Assembly: GCA_002783405.1 (NCBI GenBank)
Contig: PFGG01000065.1
Location: forward strand, 1 to 64,000
DNA: 64,000 bases
From: a bacterium (Candidatus Blackallbacteria) CG13_big_fil_rev_8_21_14_2_50_49_14
Lineage (GTDB): Bacteria; Cyanobacteriota; Sericytochromatia; UBA7694
Reading direction: 5' to 3'
Below, piece by piece: positions 26,566 to 35,907 of the stretch. The notes beneath the pieces were generated by a model that made no database searches, was not told where the DNA came from, and saw nothing but the letters and a program-made list of their open reading frames with translations. The number at the start of each line of letters is the position of its first letter. Position 1 is the stretch's first letter. Made by a program: the position numbers and the translations under genes.

Positions 26566-26612
26566 ACATTTAAGCCCCCAATATGATAGCCCAAATAAAT
26601 ACAAACTCTGCT

Positions 26613-26640
26613 TCTATACTAACACACAACAAATAGTCAA
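26613..26640 (-). promoter_or_regulatory. Promoter of the minus-strand pilT
   Basis: Read on the minus strand, TTGACT (26640-26635), a 16 bp spacer and TATAGA (26618-26613). This leaves about 40 bases of leader before the pilT ATG. It lies back to back with the fliW promoter. Confidence 0.6.
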
Positions 26641-26642
26641 CT

Positions 26643-26670
26643 TTGCCCCCTTCTTGGCCTGTGCTAAGAT
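26643..26670 (+). promoter_or_regulatory. Promoter of fliW-csrA
   Basis: TTGCCC (26643-26648), a 16 bp spacer and TAAGAT (26665-26670), leaving a leader of about 29 bases with AGGAA before the fliW ATG. Its -35 starts 3 bp from the divergent pilT -35, so the two promoters could compete. Confidence 0.5.
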
Positions 26671-26705
26671 GAGACCATGAATTTCATTCTGCACAGGAAA
26701 CGCAT

Positions 26706-27170
26706 ATGACCACCTCGATAGAAGCCACCTCACAGGGGATTGAAAACCAGCAAAGAGAGTTGGAATTCGCCAGCCAAGGCCTTTTGGGCTTTGAAAACCT
26801 GAAACGCTATTCCCTTTCTGCCTATGATCCCCAAACCCCCTTTTATTGGTTGCGTTCAATAGAAGACCCAGAACTTGCCTTTATTGTCATGGAACCCCGT
26901 TTCCTGGTTGAAGACTACGGTTTCGACCTGCCCGATGAAATCGCCACAGAGCTTGAAATTCAAACTTCAGAATCAGCCTTTGTTCTGGTTTTGCTGACCA
27001 TTCCTGAAGATATTACCCGTATCAGCGCCAACCTGGCTGCCCCCCTGATTTTCAACCGTCAGAGTAACCGTGGTCGCCAGGTGGTACTGGAAGCCGCTCA
27101 ATATCCGCTAAGGCTGCCGATTTTTCCTGAGGTGCCTTCTGAAATAGCTTCTGAATCAGAGAATGCATAA
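26706..27170 (+). CDS. fliW: FliW, flagellar assembly factor and CsrA antagonist
   Basis: A 154-residue FliW. The typical N-terminal LEFASQGLLGFENLKRYSL is followed by FYWLRSIEDPELAFIVMEP, VLVLLTIPEDITRISANLAAPLIFN and a C-terminal RRGRQVVL-type strand ending QYPLRLPI. In Bacillus and Campylobacter FliW binds CsrA non-competitively and also flagellin, linking flagellin level to CsrA-repressed translation. It lies 6 bp upstream of csrA, the usual pair. No flagellin gene is in the window. Confidence 0.95.
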   Translation: MTTSIEATSQGIENQQRELEFASQGLLGFENLKRYSLSAYDPQTPFYWLRSIEDPELAFIVMEPRFLVEDYGFDLPDEIATELEIQTSESAFVLVLLTIPEDITRISANLAAPLIFNRQSNRGRQVVLEAAQYPLRLPIFPEVPSEIASESENA

Positions 27171-27176
27171 AAACCC

Positions 27177-27536
27177 ATGCTGGTATTAAGCCGTAAAATC
27201 AACGAGAGCATCATTATTGGCGATTCTGTAGAAGTCATTGTCTTGGAAGTGCGGGACGGGCACGTCAAATTGGGTATCAAAGCTCCACGTGAAGTCAGCA
27301 TTCACCGCGAAGAAGTCTATGCTGAAATTCGTCAGGAGAATACACGCGCCAGTCACAAAGATCCCAAAACACTTGCTTCGGCAGCTCAAGCAATGCAAGG
27401 TTCGGTCTCCAAACCACAGGAGCGCGCTGTGCGTGAAGAAGCCCGCAAAGCACGGCAAAATCCCATCGATCTGCCCAGTGAAGATTTACGTCAATTGGGA
27501 AAAAAGCTGAAAGGCAAAACAAGCTCTGACGAATAA
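27177..27536 (+). CDS. csrA: CsrA translational regulator with C-terminal extension
   Basis: Residues 1 to about 52 are a complete CsrA ([20 protein letters not shown] ... [19 protein letters not shown]), with the Leu4/Arg6 and VHREE-type RNA-binding strands. Typical CsrA is 60-75 residues; this one is 119. The extra 60 or so residues are charged and helix-prone ([14 protein letters not shown], then a Lys-rich end). CsrA binds GGA loops in leaders of target mRNAs. The extension could change dimer contacts or FliW binding. It follows fliW after 6 bp with no clear ribosome site of its own, suggesting coupling. Confidence 0.95.
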   Translation: MLVLSRKINESIIIGDSVEVIVLEVRDGHVKLGIKAPREVSIHREEVYAEIRQENTRASHKDPKTLASAAQAMQGSVSKPQERAVREEARKARQNPIDLPSEDLRQLGKKLKGKTSSDE

Positions 27537-27549
27537 GGCATTCTCTCTG

Positions 27550-28296
27550 TTGTTTATCCCCTTGCACAAAGTCCTGAGGCTGCTCTTAGCGCTGGGTGTT
27601 TTTCTTCCGCAAACCCTGGCTTGGTCTGAACCAGCTCCCAAAAGCAGCAGAGAAACGGTCATTGTTCAGGATTTTTTTCCTGCCCCGATGGGCACTCAAT
27701 GTTCCACACAAATTCAAAAAATTCTGATACGTTCTCAACGCTATAATGTCTGGCCTGATTGGTATGTACGTCAACGCCTGGGGCCACACACTGCAGTTCA
27801 AGACTGGCAAACAATCCTAAATAAAGTACCAGAAACTCAGCTTTTGGTACAGGGCAATCTGCAGGGCAGCAACCACCTGATCACCGTCAATTTGATCGTC
27901 GCTCAACAAACGGGTAAAGAAAGAACGCTGATTTTCGCAAACAGTCAAACCGGCAAGCCCGAAGCACTTGAAAGCATTTGTCAGGACCTTGCCTACCAAA
28001 TTTTGGGCGAACCACCTGAAGCGCCTCTGCGCAGCCCCGGTCTCGCCGCCAGCCTGTCTCTGATTATGCCGGGAGCAGGGCATTTCTACCAGGGAAAACC
28101 CGCCAATATCTTATTGGGAACAGGCTTTCTTGCCGGTTATGTCGGCCTGGCTTACCTGGGCCTCAGCCCCCAGGAAGAAGGGGGGCTCACGCGGCAACAA
28201 TGGGGAGGACTTTTGCTCCTGCTCAGTCTGACGGATATCTTGATGGCCTATTTCTTTTCTTTGCCAGATCCAAATCTTACAAAAATTTCACCATGA
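27550..28296 (+). CDS. Exported protein with C-terminal membrane helices, unknown function
   Basis: A 248-residue protein with a signal sequence (VLRLLLALGVFLPQTLAW). A periplasmic-looking domain (about 30-160) has strand/helix alternation and one Cys pair candidate. The C-terminal part has the phrase GLAASLSLIMPGAGHFYQGKPANILLG, which resembles the DUF5683/TM2-type P-G-x-G-x-x-Y-x-G element, and two further helices. The TTG at 27550 begins the frame 13 bp after csrA; the ribosome site is poor. It overlaps a small lipoprotein gene as ATGA. Function unknown. Confidence 0.6.
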   Translation: MFIPLHKVLRLLLALGVFLPQTLAWSEPAPKSSRETVIVQDFFPAPMGTQCSTQIQKILIRSQRYNVWPDWYVRQRLGPHTAVQDWQTILNKVPETQLLVQGNLQGSNHLITVNLIVAQQTGKERTLIFANSQTGKPEALESICQDLAYQILGEPPEAPLRSPGLAASLSLIMPGAGHFYQGKPANILLGTGFLAGYVGLAYLGLSPQEEGGLTRQQWGGLLLLLSLTDILMAYFFSLPDPNLTKISP

Positions 28297-28424
28297 AACT
28301 AAAAATACTTATATTGTCCTTGATTCTGGTTCTCGCCTCGGCTTGCAGCCCACTGGTGGCCATTTATCTCATGGCCCCTGAACAGTCTGCCGCTCCCAAA
28401 CCTTTACCAAGCCCCAAAAACTAA
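28293..28424 (+). CDS. Very small lipoprotein (43 aa)
   Basis: A 43-residue lipoprotein with the signal MKLKILILSLILVLASAC (Cys 18) and a short mature part rich in Pro and Ala. Its ATG overlaps the preceding stop as ATGA, so it ends the fliW-csrA transcription unit. Lysis-type or entericidin-like peptides have this size, but nothing in the sequence proves such a role. Confidence 0.6.
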   Translation: MKLKILILSLILVLASACSPLVAIYLMAPEQSAAPKPLPSPKN

Positions 28425-28446
28425 GCTTTAAATAACATCTGAATTA

Positions 28447-28475
28447 TTGGAAGCATCTGGCTTCTGTGATAAGAT
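28447..28475 (+). promoter_or_regulatory. Promoter of the large HEAT-repeat gene
   Basis: TTGGAA (28447-28452), a 17 bp spacer and TAAGAT (28470-28475). The start would fall near 28482, giving a 72-base leader before the ATG at 28554, or a leaderless GTG at 28482 itself. Confidence 0.55.
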
Positions 28476-28553
28476 ACACAAGTGAAAAAAAACAACTTTT
28501 CACCTAAAATTCGCTCTGCAGCAGAAGACTTTTGGAATCAGAAAGGCATCCCC

Positions 28554-30554
28554 ATGCAACAGACAGAAGGTTTGGAAAAACACTTGGCATCTGAAGATCC
28601 GAAACAAAAAATGGCAGCCATCGATGCCATCAGTAAATCTCCCTTCGCAGGGGGAGAAAAACTTCTGATTCCCTGCTTACAGGACAGTGATGTTAAAGTA
28701 AAAGCCGCCGCCGCTTTTGCCCTGCGCAAGTTTGCACAAGAATCTGAAATCGTGCAGCCCCTCATTCAACTCTGCCAGGACGCCAATATCGACGTTCAAC
28801 TGGCAACCGTTTTTTCTTTGGGTGAAACGGGAGCAAAAGAAGCAGCTCAAGCACTTTTACCTTTGCTCTCCAGCCCTGATGATCGTTTGCGCAGCCGAAC
28901 AGCAGAAGCACTCGGAAAATTGGGCCATGCCGATGCTTGCGATGCTCTCTACCAAGCCCTTGAGAACGAAGAAAATCCCAAAGTAGGCTTACGCCTGGCA
29001 GAAGCACTTCGCCGACTCAATGATGAACGCGCTATTCCGATTTTGATCGCTGCCTTGCAGTTTGAAGACAGCGGTGTTCGTGCGCGTGCCGTTGAAGCCT
29101 TGATTCGCGAAGGCGATGCCACTGTTGTAGAACCGCTGGTAGAAGCTTTGGCCGATGAAACCCAAATGGTGCGTTCAGCTGCTGCCTTTATGTTGGGTAA
29201 AATTGGTTCGGTCGCTGTCGATGCGTTGGTCGGTGCACTGGCAGATGAAACGCGCAGTGTACGCTCAGGTGCAGCCAAGGCCTTGAGTGAAATTGGCGAT
29301 ATTCGCACGCTTCATCCCCTGATGAAAGCTCTTGAAGACGAAGATCGGCGTGTCCGTACCCGTGCGGCCCAAGCTTTGGGTCGCTTGGGTTCTGATGAAG
29401 CCATTTCAGCTTTGATGAAATGTGCCATTGAAGATGAAGCCAAACGGGTGCGTTGGCGTGCCGTAGGGGCCTTGCGTGAACTGAAAAACCTTGAAGCCGT
29501 TCCTGCCTTTATCCATTCTTTGAAGGATGAAGACAGCAGTGTTCGACTTGAAGCCATTCGTGCCCTGACTGATTTGGGTATTTCAGATGCCACAGAGGTC
29601 ATCCAGGAGCTTTTGCAAGACCCGATTCGGCGCGTGCGCTGTGGTGCGGCGAAGTCCTTGGGCGAATTGGGGGATCACCGTGCCATTGCTCCCCTGCGTG
29701 ACGCACTTTGGAACGACGATGACCAAAGCGTACGCCTGGACGCAGCAAAAGCCACTCGCAAATTGCGGATCCGTCTGGCAGAAACAGTTCAGGCTCTGCT
29801 CCAACTTGAAGAACAGGCCCTGCTTTCATTGGTGGATGCCCTGCGGGATGAAGACAGTCGGGTACGTCTGGAAGCAGTCTACTCTTTAGCAGAGTCCCAA
29901 GGAGAAATTGTCTTGGAGCCCTTGATTGAGGCGCTGCAGGACGAAGATGCCCAAGTACGTGCTGAAGCAGCCTATGCCTTGGGCAATATTCCAGACGGAC
30001 GCTCAGTTCCTGGCCTTTTGGAACTCTTACGCGATGAAGACTCTCAGGTGCGCACCAATGCATCTGAAAGCTTGATTGCCCTGGGAGATGAACAATTGGT
30101 TGAAATGCTGATCAACTCCCTGCGGGATGAAGACAGCCGGATGCGTACCAGTGCCTCTTTTATTCTTGGCCGCATGGGCAATTACGCCATGGAAAGACTG
30201 CTGACCGCCTTGAAGGACGAAGACAGCCGGATGCGCTCCAGTGTAGCCTTTGTCTTGGGTGAGGTTGGAGACGGGCGCGCACTCTCTCCCCTGATTGCAG
30301 CCCTGCAGGATCCTGATCGCAGAGTACGTTCAACCGCAGCAGAAGCAATTGAAAAATTGGCCTATCAATCGATTCAACCCTTGATCAATGCCCTCGACAG
30401 CGAAGACAATCGCGTACGCAGCCGTGCGGCCAAAGCACTTGGAAATTTGGCACAAAAAACTGTTTCTCCGCTGATTTCTATCAGTGAAGACCAAGATACG
30501 CGGGTACAATCCATTGCAGCTGAAGCTTTGAATAAATTGGGAGAAGCTCAATAA
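28554..30554 (+). CDS. Large HEAT-repeat (PBS-lyase type) protein
   Basis: A 666-residue protein composed almost wholly of about 20 HEAT units of roughly 31 residues. A typical unit is LIEALQDEDAQVRAEAAYALGNIPDGRSV. Each unit carries the D-E-D-x-x-V/M-R motif at the turn and an A-A-x-A-L-G-x-L second helix. Such solenoids bind other proteins; no catalytic part is seen. I prefer the ATG at 28554 with AGAAAGG seven bases upstream; a GTG at 28482 adds 24 residues but would sit on the predicted transcription start. Acidic turns alternating with Arg residues form regular ladders of charge along the solenoid. It is followed by an M48 peptidase gene 45 bp later. Confidence 0.88.
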   Translation: MQQTEGLEKHLASEDPKQKMAAIDAISKSPFAGGEKLLIPCLQDSDVKVKAAAAFALRKFAQESEIVQPLIQLCQDANIDVQLATVFSLGETGAKEAAQALLPLLSSPDDRLRSRTAEALGKLGHADACDALYQALENEENPKVGLRLAEALRRLNDERAIPILIAALQFEDSGVRARAVEALIREGDATVVEPLVEALADETQMVRSAAAFMLGKIGSVAVDALVGALADETRSVRSGAAKALSEIGDIRTLHPLMKALEDEDRRVRTRAAQALGRLGSDEAISALMKCAIEDEAKRVRWRAVGALRELKNLEAVPAFIHSLKDEDSSVRLEAIRALTDLGISDATEVIQELLQDPIRRVRCGAAKSLGELGDHRAIAPLRDALWNDDDQSVRLDAAKATRKLRIRLAETVQALLQLEEQALLSLVDALRDEDSRVRLEAVYSLAESQGEIVLEPLIEALQDEDAQVRAEAAYALGNIPDGRSVPGLLELLRDEDSQVRTNASESLIALGDEQLVEMLINSLRDEDSRMRTSASFILGRMGNYAMERLLTALKDEDSRMRSSVAFVLGEVGDGRALSPLIAALQDPDRRVRSTAAEAIEKLAYQSIQPLINALDSEDNRVRSRAAKALGNLAQKTVSPLISISEDQDTRVQSIAAEALNKLGEAQ

Positions 30555-30599
30555 TGCAAGTCTGTTCTCACGCCAAACCCATAGAAGGAATTTGCTGAC

Positions 30600-31595
30600 A
30601 TGAATTCAACCCCTGTGCAAGAGCAGAACACCGTTAACTGCTCCTTCTGCGGAAAAACCCACAGTATTCGTCCAGAAACCTTGAGCAAAATCGAAATTCG
30701 CTGTTCTCAGTGCAAACTGATGCTGAGCTCAACACCGCATTCACACTTTCAACATCTGGATCCAGCAGTATACCGTCACCAGCTCGATACAGACAGTCAG
30801 CAGCATCTGCGCTCGCTGCCTGGCGTGGATAATATTATTCGCAAACTCTTGGACTTTGCGCAGGAAGCCTTCCCTGAAAGCTTTTTTGCAGCCAATTGCA
30901 TACAGGCCAGTCCACAACAGTATGCAGACCTACATGCCAAATTGGAAGTCGCCTGCCGAACCTTGGGCATGACTTTGCGCCCACATTTGTATATTTCCCC
31001 AGAAGATATGGTTTCAAGCACGGGTTGGGGAACTTTCAGTGGTGGCACAGACAAACCCTTTATTGTGCTTCCCGTAACGCTACTGGAAAACTTCGAAGAA
31101 CATGAAATTCTGGCCGTTCTGGCGCACGAAATGGGGCATTTTCAACTCAATCAACATGCCGTCAAAGTAGCAGCAGACTTCTTACAGCTCATGCTGACCA
31201 AACCCCTGCGTCGCAATCCCATGGGGGCTTTTCTCGAAAATATTACGCCTCCGGTACAGAATGCTTTACTCAACTGGCGTTACAAAGCAGATCTCAGCGC
31301 AGATCGTTCTGCCCTGCTGGTGCTACAAAACCCTGAGCAACTTGCACAATTGTTGATGAAAATTGCGGGTAACGCAAGTGAATCAACCAATACACTTGAA
31401 AATTTCATCACCCAGGCTCGAAATCTTGACCGTCAGAGCATTTTAAACTGGCTCGACAAACCCGGCGTCCAACAACTCTGCCCCACACCTCCGCGTTTTG
31501 CGGTCTGGCGTATGGCAGAGCTCTTGAGTTGGACCTCAGACGATATGAAAACCTATGGGTATTCTAAAATTATCAAGGTTTTCGCAGCCTCATAA
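30600..31595 (+). CDS. M48-family zinc metallopeptidase with N-terminal zinc ribbon
   Basis: A 331-residue protein. Residues 14-40 hold a zinc ribbon (CSFCGK ... CSQCK). The peptidase core has VLAHEMGHFQLNQH, the HExxH motif at about residues 177-181, and a third ligand region at LSADRSALLVLQNP (about 232). M48 enzymes such as HtpX or Oma1/Ste24 types act on membrane or misfolded proteins. Here there is no obvious membrane helix apart from a short hydrophobic stretch, so it may be soluble. The zinc ribbon and the HEAT gene upstream suggest a protein-quality role, which is inference. Confidence 0.85.
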   Translation: MNSTPVQEQNTVNCSFCGKTHSIRPETLSKIEIRCSQCKLMLSSTPHSHFQHLDPAVYRHQLDTDSQQHLRSLPGVDNIIRKLLDFAQEAFPESFFAANCIQASPQQYADLHAKLEVACRTLGMTLRPHLYISPEDMVSSTGWGTFSGGTDKPFIVLPVTLLENFEEHEILAVLAHEMGHFQLNQHAVKVAADFLQLMLTKPLRRNPMGAFLENITPPVQNALLNWRYKADLSADRSALLVLQNPEQLAQLLMKIAGNASESTNTLENFITQARNLDRQSILNWLDKPGVQQLCPTPPRFAVWRMAELLSWTSDDMKTYGYSKIIKVFAAS

Positions 31596-31661
31596 AATTA
31601 ACGGCATAAATGCTCAGGCCTCAAGCGGCCTCCCGTTGAGTGCAAAAGAAAGGGAATTATC

Positions 31662-33095
31662 ATGCGTGAAGCATTAACCTATAGCGATGTCTTACTGGTA
31701 CCCCAATATTCAGATATTGAAAGCCGTCGCAATGTCTCTACCCATACTCGGCTTTCCCGACGCTTAAATCTGCATATTCCAATTGTCAGTTCCAATATGG
31801 ACACCGTCACCGAATCCGCCATGGCGACCCGAATGGCAGAACTCGGAGGCATCGGCATAATTCACCGCTTTCTCACGATTGAACAACAGGTCAGGGAGGT
31901 CGCCAAGGTCAAGCGTTCGCATAATTTCGTGATTCAGGACCCCTACACCATTCAGGTCAACTCCTCCCTGGGAGATGTGCGTGAAGCCATGTATCAAAGA
32001 GGCGTCACCTCCTTTCTGGTCGTTGACGCAGAAAACCGTCTGTGTGGAATTGTCAGCCCACGGGATATGATGTTTGAGGATAACCCCGAGACATTGCTAA
32101 CCCAGATCATGACCCCCTTTGAAAAAATGATTTGTAAACAAACCAGCTCAGCCCAAGAAATGGACTACGAGCAGGCCCGCCAACTTTTAAAAGCACATAA
32201 GCTCGAAAAACTGCCCTTGATTGACACCGACCGTAAAATTACAGGCCTGATAACCGCCAAAGATATCCAAAAACGCCTGGAATTTCCCCACGCCATCAAA
32301 GACCATCAGGGCCGCCTATTGGTGGGAGCAGCCATTGGTGTCAAAAATGACTATCTTGAGCGCACCCAGGAATTGGTCAAAGCCGGTGTAGACGTGCTCG
32401 TGATTGATATTGCACATGGGCATTTTAAATACCTGCTTGAAACCCTCGAAACCATCAAAGCAGATTTTCCCCAGGTGGATATTATCGCAGGCAATGTGGC
32501 TACGGCAGCAGGCACCCGTGATTTGATCGCCGCAGGTGCAGATGCGATTAAAGTCGGCGTCGGCCCTGGTTCAACCTGTTCAACCCGGATTGTCACCGGT
32601 TCAGGCGTTCCTCAATTGACAGCCGTGATGGACTGTGTTGAAGCCGCCCGAGAAAAAGATATTCCGATTATTGCCGATGGCGGGGTTCGCTATTCCGGTG
32701 ATATGGTCAAAGCCCTGGCGGCTGGCGCAAGCTCTGTCATGCTGGGAGGACTGCTTGGCGGATGTGAAGAAAGCCCAGGCTTAACCCGTATCAAAGACGG
32801 ACAAAAAGTCAAAATTTACCGCGGCATGGCCTCCTATGATGCGGCCCGTAACCGCCAACAATCAGAAAAAGGCTACCAGGTAGATCTTGACAGCTATGTA
32901 CCCGAAGGCATCGAAACCGTGATTCCCTATAAGGGCGAAGTGCGGGAAATCATCGGGCAATTGATGGGCGGCTTGCGTTCAGGCATGAGCTATATAGGGG
33001 CACACAGCCTGCCAGAAATGGTTGAAAAAGCTGAATTCGTGCGCATCAGCCCCGCAGGCTGGCACGAAAGCACGCCCCACGCCCAATACAAATAA
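31662..33095 (+). CDS. guaB: Inosine-5'-monophosphate dehydrogenase
   Basis: The 477-residue protein covers the complete IMPDH: N-terminal barrel part ([22 protein letters not shown]), tandem CBS domains (about 95-210) and the rest of the barrel. The active-site loop is [15 protein letters not shown], with the catalytic Cys in STCSTR. The flap region is [10 protein letters not shown]. It oxidises IMP to XMP with NAD, the first committed step to GMP. AAAGGGA precedes the ATG and a strong terminator follows. The closest match of its loop is S-T-C rather than the more common S-I-C, a mild variation. Confidence 0.97.
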   Translation: MREALTYSDVLLVPQYSDIESRRNVSTHTRLSRRLNLHIPIVSSNMDTVTESAMATRMAELGGIGIIHRFLTIEQQVREVAKVKRSHNFVIQDPYTIQVNSSLGDVREAMYQRGVTSFLVVDAENRLCGIVSPRDMMFEDNPETLLTQIMTPFEKMICKQTSSAQEMDYEQARQLLKAHKLEKLPLIDTDRKITGLITAKDIQKRLEFPHAIKDHQGRLLVGAAIGVKNDYLERTQELVKAGVDVLVIDIAHGHFKYLLETLETIKADFPQVDIIAGNVATAAGTRDLIAAGADAIKVGVGPGSTCSTRIVTGSGVPQLTAVMDCVEAAREKDIPIIADGGVRYSGDMVKALAAGASSVMLGGLLGGCEESPGLTRIKDGQKVKIYRGMASYDAARNRQQSEKGYQVDLDSYVPEGIETVIPYKGEVREIIGQLMGGLRSGMSYIGAHSLPEMVEKAEFVRISPAGWHESTPHAQYK

Positions 33096-33110
33096 AGCGC
33101 TCAAAAAACG

Positions 33111-33144
33111 AGACCCGGCTTCAATCTTGAAGCCGGGTCTTTTG
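33111..33144 (+). terminator. Rho-independent terminator of guaB
   Basis: AGACCCGGCTTCA (33111-33123) pairs perfectly with TGAAGCCGGGTCT (33128-33140) across a 4-base loop, followed by TTTT. Confidence 0.92.
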
Positions 33145-33195
33145 CATGGGACTCACAAAACGTGAAACTTGTTTCGTGCCCCAAGTTTAAAACAA

Positions 33196-33729
33196 TTAAC
33201 TTGAAAAACCAGCACTATCACCATTGACGGTGACGACTGAAAAGATCGCCCAGCGCTCACCCGATTTTTTAAAGGTTGCGATCACTTCTTCAACATACGT
33301 CCCCATTTGGTTTGTGACCTTGCGACGAATTCTGGCTGTTGCAGTCGCTTCAGAAACACCGCTGATTTCAAAACTTTGATTTTCCATACGAATGCCCAGT
33401 TGGGTAATACCACTGGCCTTTAAATTCTGAAAAAAGACCAATTCCTGAGAAGTAGAGTGATATGCCGCCATCAAGGCATCCAGGTCATCGGTATTGACGG
33501 CATTGGTCGCATCTTGAAAAACCTGTTCGATCTGTTTTTTGGCAACTTCTCTGGGGTCAGGTGTTGGGGTTGTCACAGGGGCAGGAGTAGGGGTGGTTCC
33601 AGATGAAGACGAAGCGGGAGCCGCAGAAGGCGTCCCCACATTGACAACAATCGCATTCTTATTGGTGAGGTCACAGGCACTGAAAAGAGTAGTAAGAGAG
33701 AGTGAAAGCACGAAGAGGTGTTTATTCAT
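33196..33729 (-). CDS. Lipoprotein with NTF2-like domain
   Basis: A 177-residue protein. The lipobox FSAC gives Cys 19. A Ser/Thr/Pro linker (about 32-60) follows, then a domain of about 115 residues starting KKQIEQVFQDATNAVNTDDLDALMAAYHS. A helical start followed by strands such as TATARIRRKVTNQ and ATFKKSGERWAIFSV is the SnoaL/NTF2-like pattern. Such domains bind small ligands or act in protein contacts. It is monocistronic and convergent with guaB. Exact role unknown. Confidence 0.72.
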   Translation of the reverse strand: MNKHLFVLSLSLTTLFSACDLTNKNAIVVNVGTPSAAPASSSSGTTPTPAPVTTPTPDPREVAKKQIEQVFQDATNAVNTDDLDALMAAYHSTSQELVFFQNLKASGITQLGIRMENQSFEISGVSEATATARIRRKVTNQMGTYVEEVIATFKKSGERWAIFSVVTVNGDSAGFSS

Positions 33730-33818
33730 GATTTTTTACCATCGATTTTGTATCAAACTTTTTCCAAGATAGCACACCCCAAGAGGAAGGGATAGATACC
33801 CTTTTTAATGAGACGGAA

Positions 33819-34508
33819 CTACTTTTTAAAGAGTTCCTTGATGCTGTCCATAAAACCTTTTTTCTTGGGTTTTTCGGGCTCAAATAATTTTCTAGCGGTT
33901 GGGTCTTTGGGATCCAGGACCAAGGCCTGTTTTAGAGCAGATTGAGCCATGCCTTTCCAACCTTTGTTGGTATAGGCCTGCCCCAAAGCGGCATGGTACT
34001 TCGCAATATTTGGACTGGTTGAAATCGCCCGTTGGAAGGCAGTAATCGCCTCATCCAAAAGATTTTTCCGCATCAAGGCCTGCCCCTCTTGATACGCTTC
34101 ATCGGCCTGTTTTTTCTTGTATTCTTCGGCTGAAATCTGAGAGTGGGGCTCAGCTTTTGCAGCAGCAGGAGCAGCAGCAGGAGCAGCAGCAGCAGGAGCA
34201 GTTTCTGCAGCTGCAGCGGCAGCGGCGTTTTGTGCAGCGACCAAATGCTCAGCCAAAAGACGACGGGTATCCAAATACTGTGCCTTTTTAACATCATTAA
34301 ACAGCACATCATTGGCCCGATTGATCATGGAAAAGCGCTCTTTGGCTTCTTCCTGCTCTTTTGAACCCGCAGGAAAGCGATCAGGATGAAATTGTTTGGC
34401 CAATTTTTTGTAAGCCGCGCGAATTTCGTCTTTATCTGCTTCTTGAGAAACGCCCAGAACTTCGAAAAGATCTATGCGCCAAAGATCGTCATCATCCAAT
34501 GTATCCAC
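33819..34508 (-). CDS. J-domain protein with TPR repeats
   Basis: A 229-residue protein. Residues 13-80 form a J-domain with the HPD motif in KKLAKQFHPDRF, which would stimulate DnaK ATPase. An Ala/Pro-rich linker (about 93-122) follows. The C-terminal part has TPR-like helices (AYQEGQALMRKNLLDEAITAFQRAISTSPN and YHAALGQAYTNKGWKGMAQSALKQALVLDP), then a Lys-rich end. No Gly/Phe or zinc domain is seen, so it is not DnaJ itself but a specialised co-chaperone. The start is GTG with GGAG ten bases upstream. Confidence 0.88.
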   Translation of the reverse strand: MDTLDDDDLWRIDLFEVLGVSQEADKDEIRAAYKKLAKQFHPDRFPAGSKEQEEAKERFSMINRANDVLFNDVKKAQYLDTRRLLAEHLVAAQNAAAAAAAETAPAAAAPAAAPAAAKAEPHSQISAEEYKKKQADEAYQEGQALMRKNLLDEAITAFQRAISTSPNIAKYHAALGQAYTNKGWKGMAQSALKQALVLDPKDPTARKLFEPEKPKKKGFMDSIKELFKK

Positions 34509-34653
34509 TGGAAACTATCTCCTCTCTCCGAGAATAAAATCTACCTGAACGCCCCAAACCAACAGTCTATTTTAAAAGCTCAGAGGGGCCAGCCTGACAT
34601 AAAAGTACGGCCAGTATAGCACAGGCCACACCCCTCCGGCAGGAATAGCCGAT

Positions 34654-35787
34654 TCAAAAACCGCTGCTGAGCGCTTTCCAAATCACGCGCCAGTTGATTT
34701 CACGGCTGCCTTCCCCAACTTCAGAGACAAAGACATCACGCGCCAGACGCCCAACGGCATATTCATTCATACAGCCATAACCTCCCAAAAGATGCCGTGC
34801 TTCTCGGGCCACTTCTTCTGAAATCTGAGCCGCCCAATTCTTGCAAATTGAAGCCGTCATGGCAGCTTGGGGATTTTCCTGAACCTCTGCTGCCGCCCGC
34901 ATAATATACGTCCAGGAAAGATCCAGTTTCATTTTCATTTCAGCCAGTTTGAACTGGGTGTTTTGAAAATCCGCAATCTTTTTACCAAAGGCCGTACGCT
35001 GATGAACATAGGCCAAAGCCCCATCAAAACAGCCCTCAGCCACCCCATGACAGAAAGCAGCAAAGGTGATCCGGCCCTCATTCAAGTTTTTCGTGAGTAG
35101 CTCCAGTCCCCCATCCAAGGGCCCCAAAAGCGCATCTGCGGGCAAGCGCAGGTTTTCAAGTGTTAAAAGCGCAGTATCTGACGAAAACCAGCAGTTTTTA
35201 TCAATCGGAGAGGCAATTAAGCCAGGGGCATTGCCCGGCACAATAAAAATACTGATGCCCAACTTGCTTTCCATATTAGTGCGGGCTGAAACCAGGATAT
35301 AATCCGCGATACAACCGTTGGTAATAAAAGTTTTGGCCCCGTTCAAGACCCATTCATCTCCCTCACGAACCGCTTTGGTCTGTAAATTGGTGGCATCGGA
35401 ACCCGCGTTGGGTTCAGTCAGGCCAAAAGCGCCAATCATGGAGCCTTCAATCGTGGGAATTAAATAGGCTTTTTGTTGTTCAGGTGTTCCAAAACTCAGC
35501 ATTTTGGCGCCCAGTCCACAGGCCACCGAGGCAGAGATTGCAAATCCCGGCAAGACCTTGGCCAATTCCTTAACCCAGAGACACATATCTAAAATTCCGC
35601 CGCCCCCGCCGCCCAGTTCTTCAGGGTAACGAATACCAGGAAAACCCAGGGCCGCAAATTCTTTATACAGCTCAACCGGAAACGTCTTTTCATGTTCATA
35701 TTTTTCAGCCACGGGTGCCAATTGCTCCTGGGCCCATTCACGAACGGTTTTTTGGATCATTTGCTGTTCTTCAGTTAATTTCCACAT
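34654..35787 (-). CDS. Acyl-CoA dehydrogenase family protein
   Basis: A 377-residue flavoprotein. It shows the FAD/substrate motif GAFGLTEPNAGSDATNL, the second signature RTAFGKKIADFQNTQFKLAEM and the C-terminal LLGGYGCMNEYAVGRLARDVFVSEVGEGSREIN. The Glu of GEGSREIN sits where the catalytic base lies in YEGTSEIQ-type enzymes. It would introduce the alpha,beta double bond of an acyl-CoA and pass electrons to ETF. A run of Gly at about residues 60-64 is unusual but not disruptive. AAGGAA precedes the ATG. Confidence 0.9.
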   Translation of the reverse strand: MWKLTEEQQMIQKTVREWAQEQLAPVAEKYEHEKTFPVELYKEFAALGFPGIRYPEELGGGGGGILDMCLWVKELAKVLPGFAISASVACGLGAKMLSFGTPEQQKAYLIPTIEGSMIGAFGLTEPNAGSDATNLQTKAVREGDEWVLNGAKTFITNGCIADYILVSARTNMESKLGISIFIVPGNAPGLIASPIDKNCWFSSDTALLTLENLRLPADALLGPLDGGLELLTKNLNEGRITFAAFCHGVAEGCFDGALAYVHQRTAFGKKIADFQNTQFKLAEMKMKLDLSWTYIMRAAAEVQENPQAAMTASICKNWAAQISEEVAREARHLLGGYGCMNEYAVGRLARDVFVSEVGEGSREINWRVIWKALSSGF

Positions 35788-35907
35788 GCGCTTTTTCCTT
35801 CTGGTTTGGTGAGTGGATTATACCAAAGGACACGCGCCAGCGGCCAACCAGAACCTGGCAAAGCCCAAGCATCCAATCGGTTGAGAATATTCTTTTCAGC
35901 TTCGCGT

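Noticed and set aside
31596-31661. Riboswitch or attenuator before guaB
   Set aside because: The gap is too short (66 bp) and shows no purine-aptamer-like paired structure or terminator.
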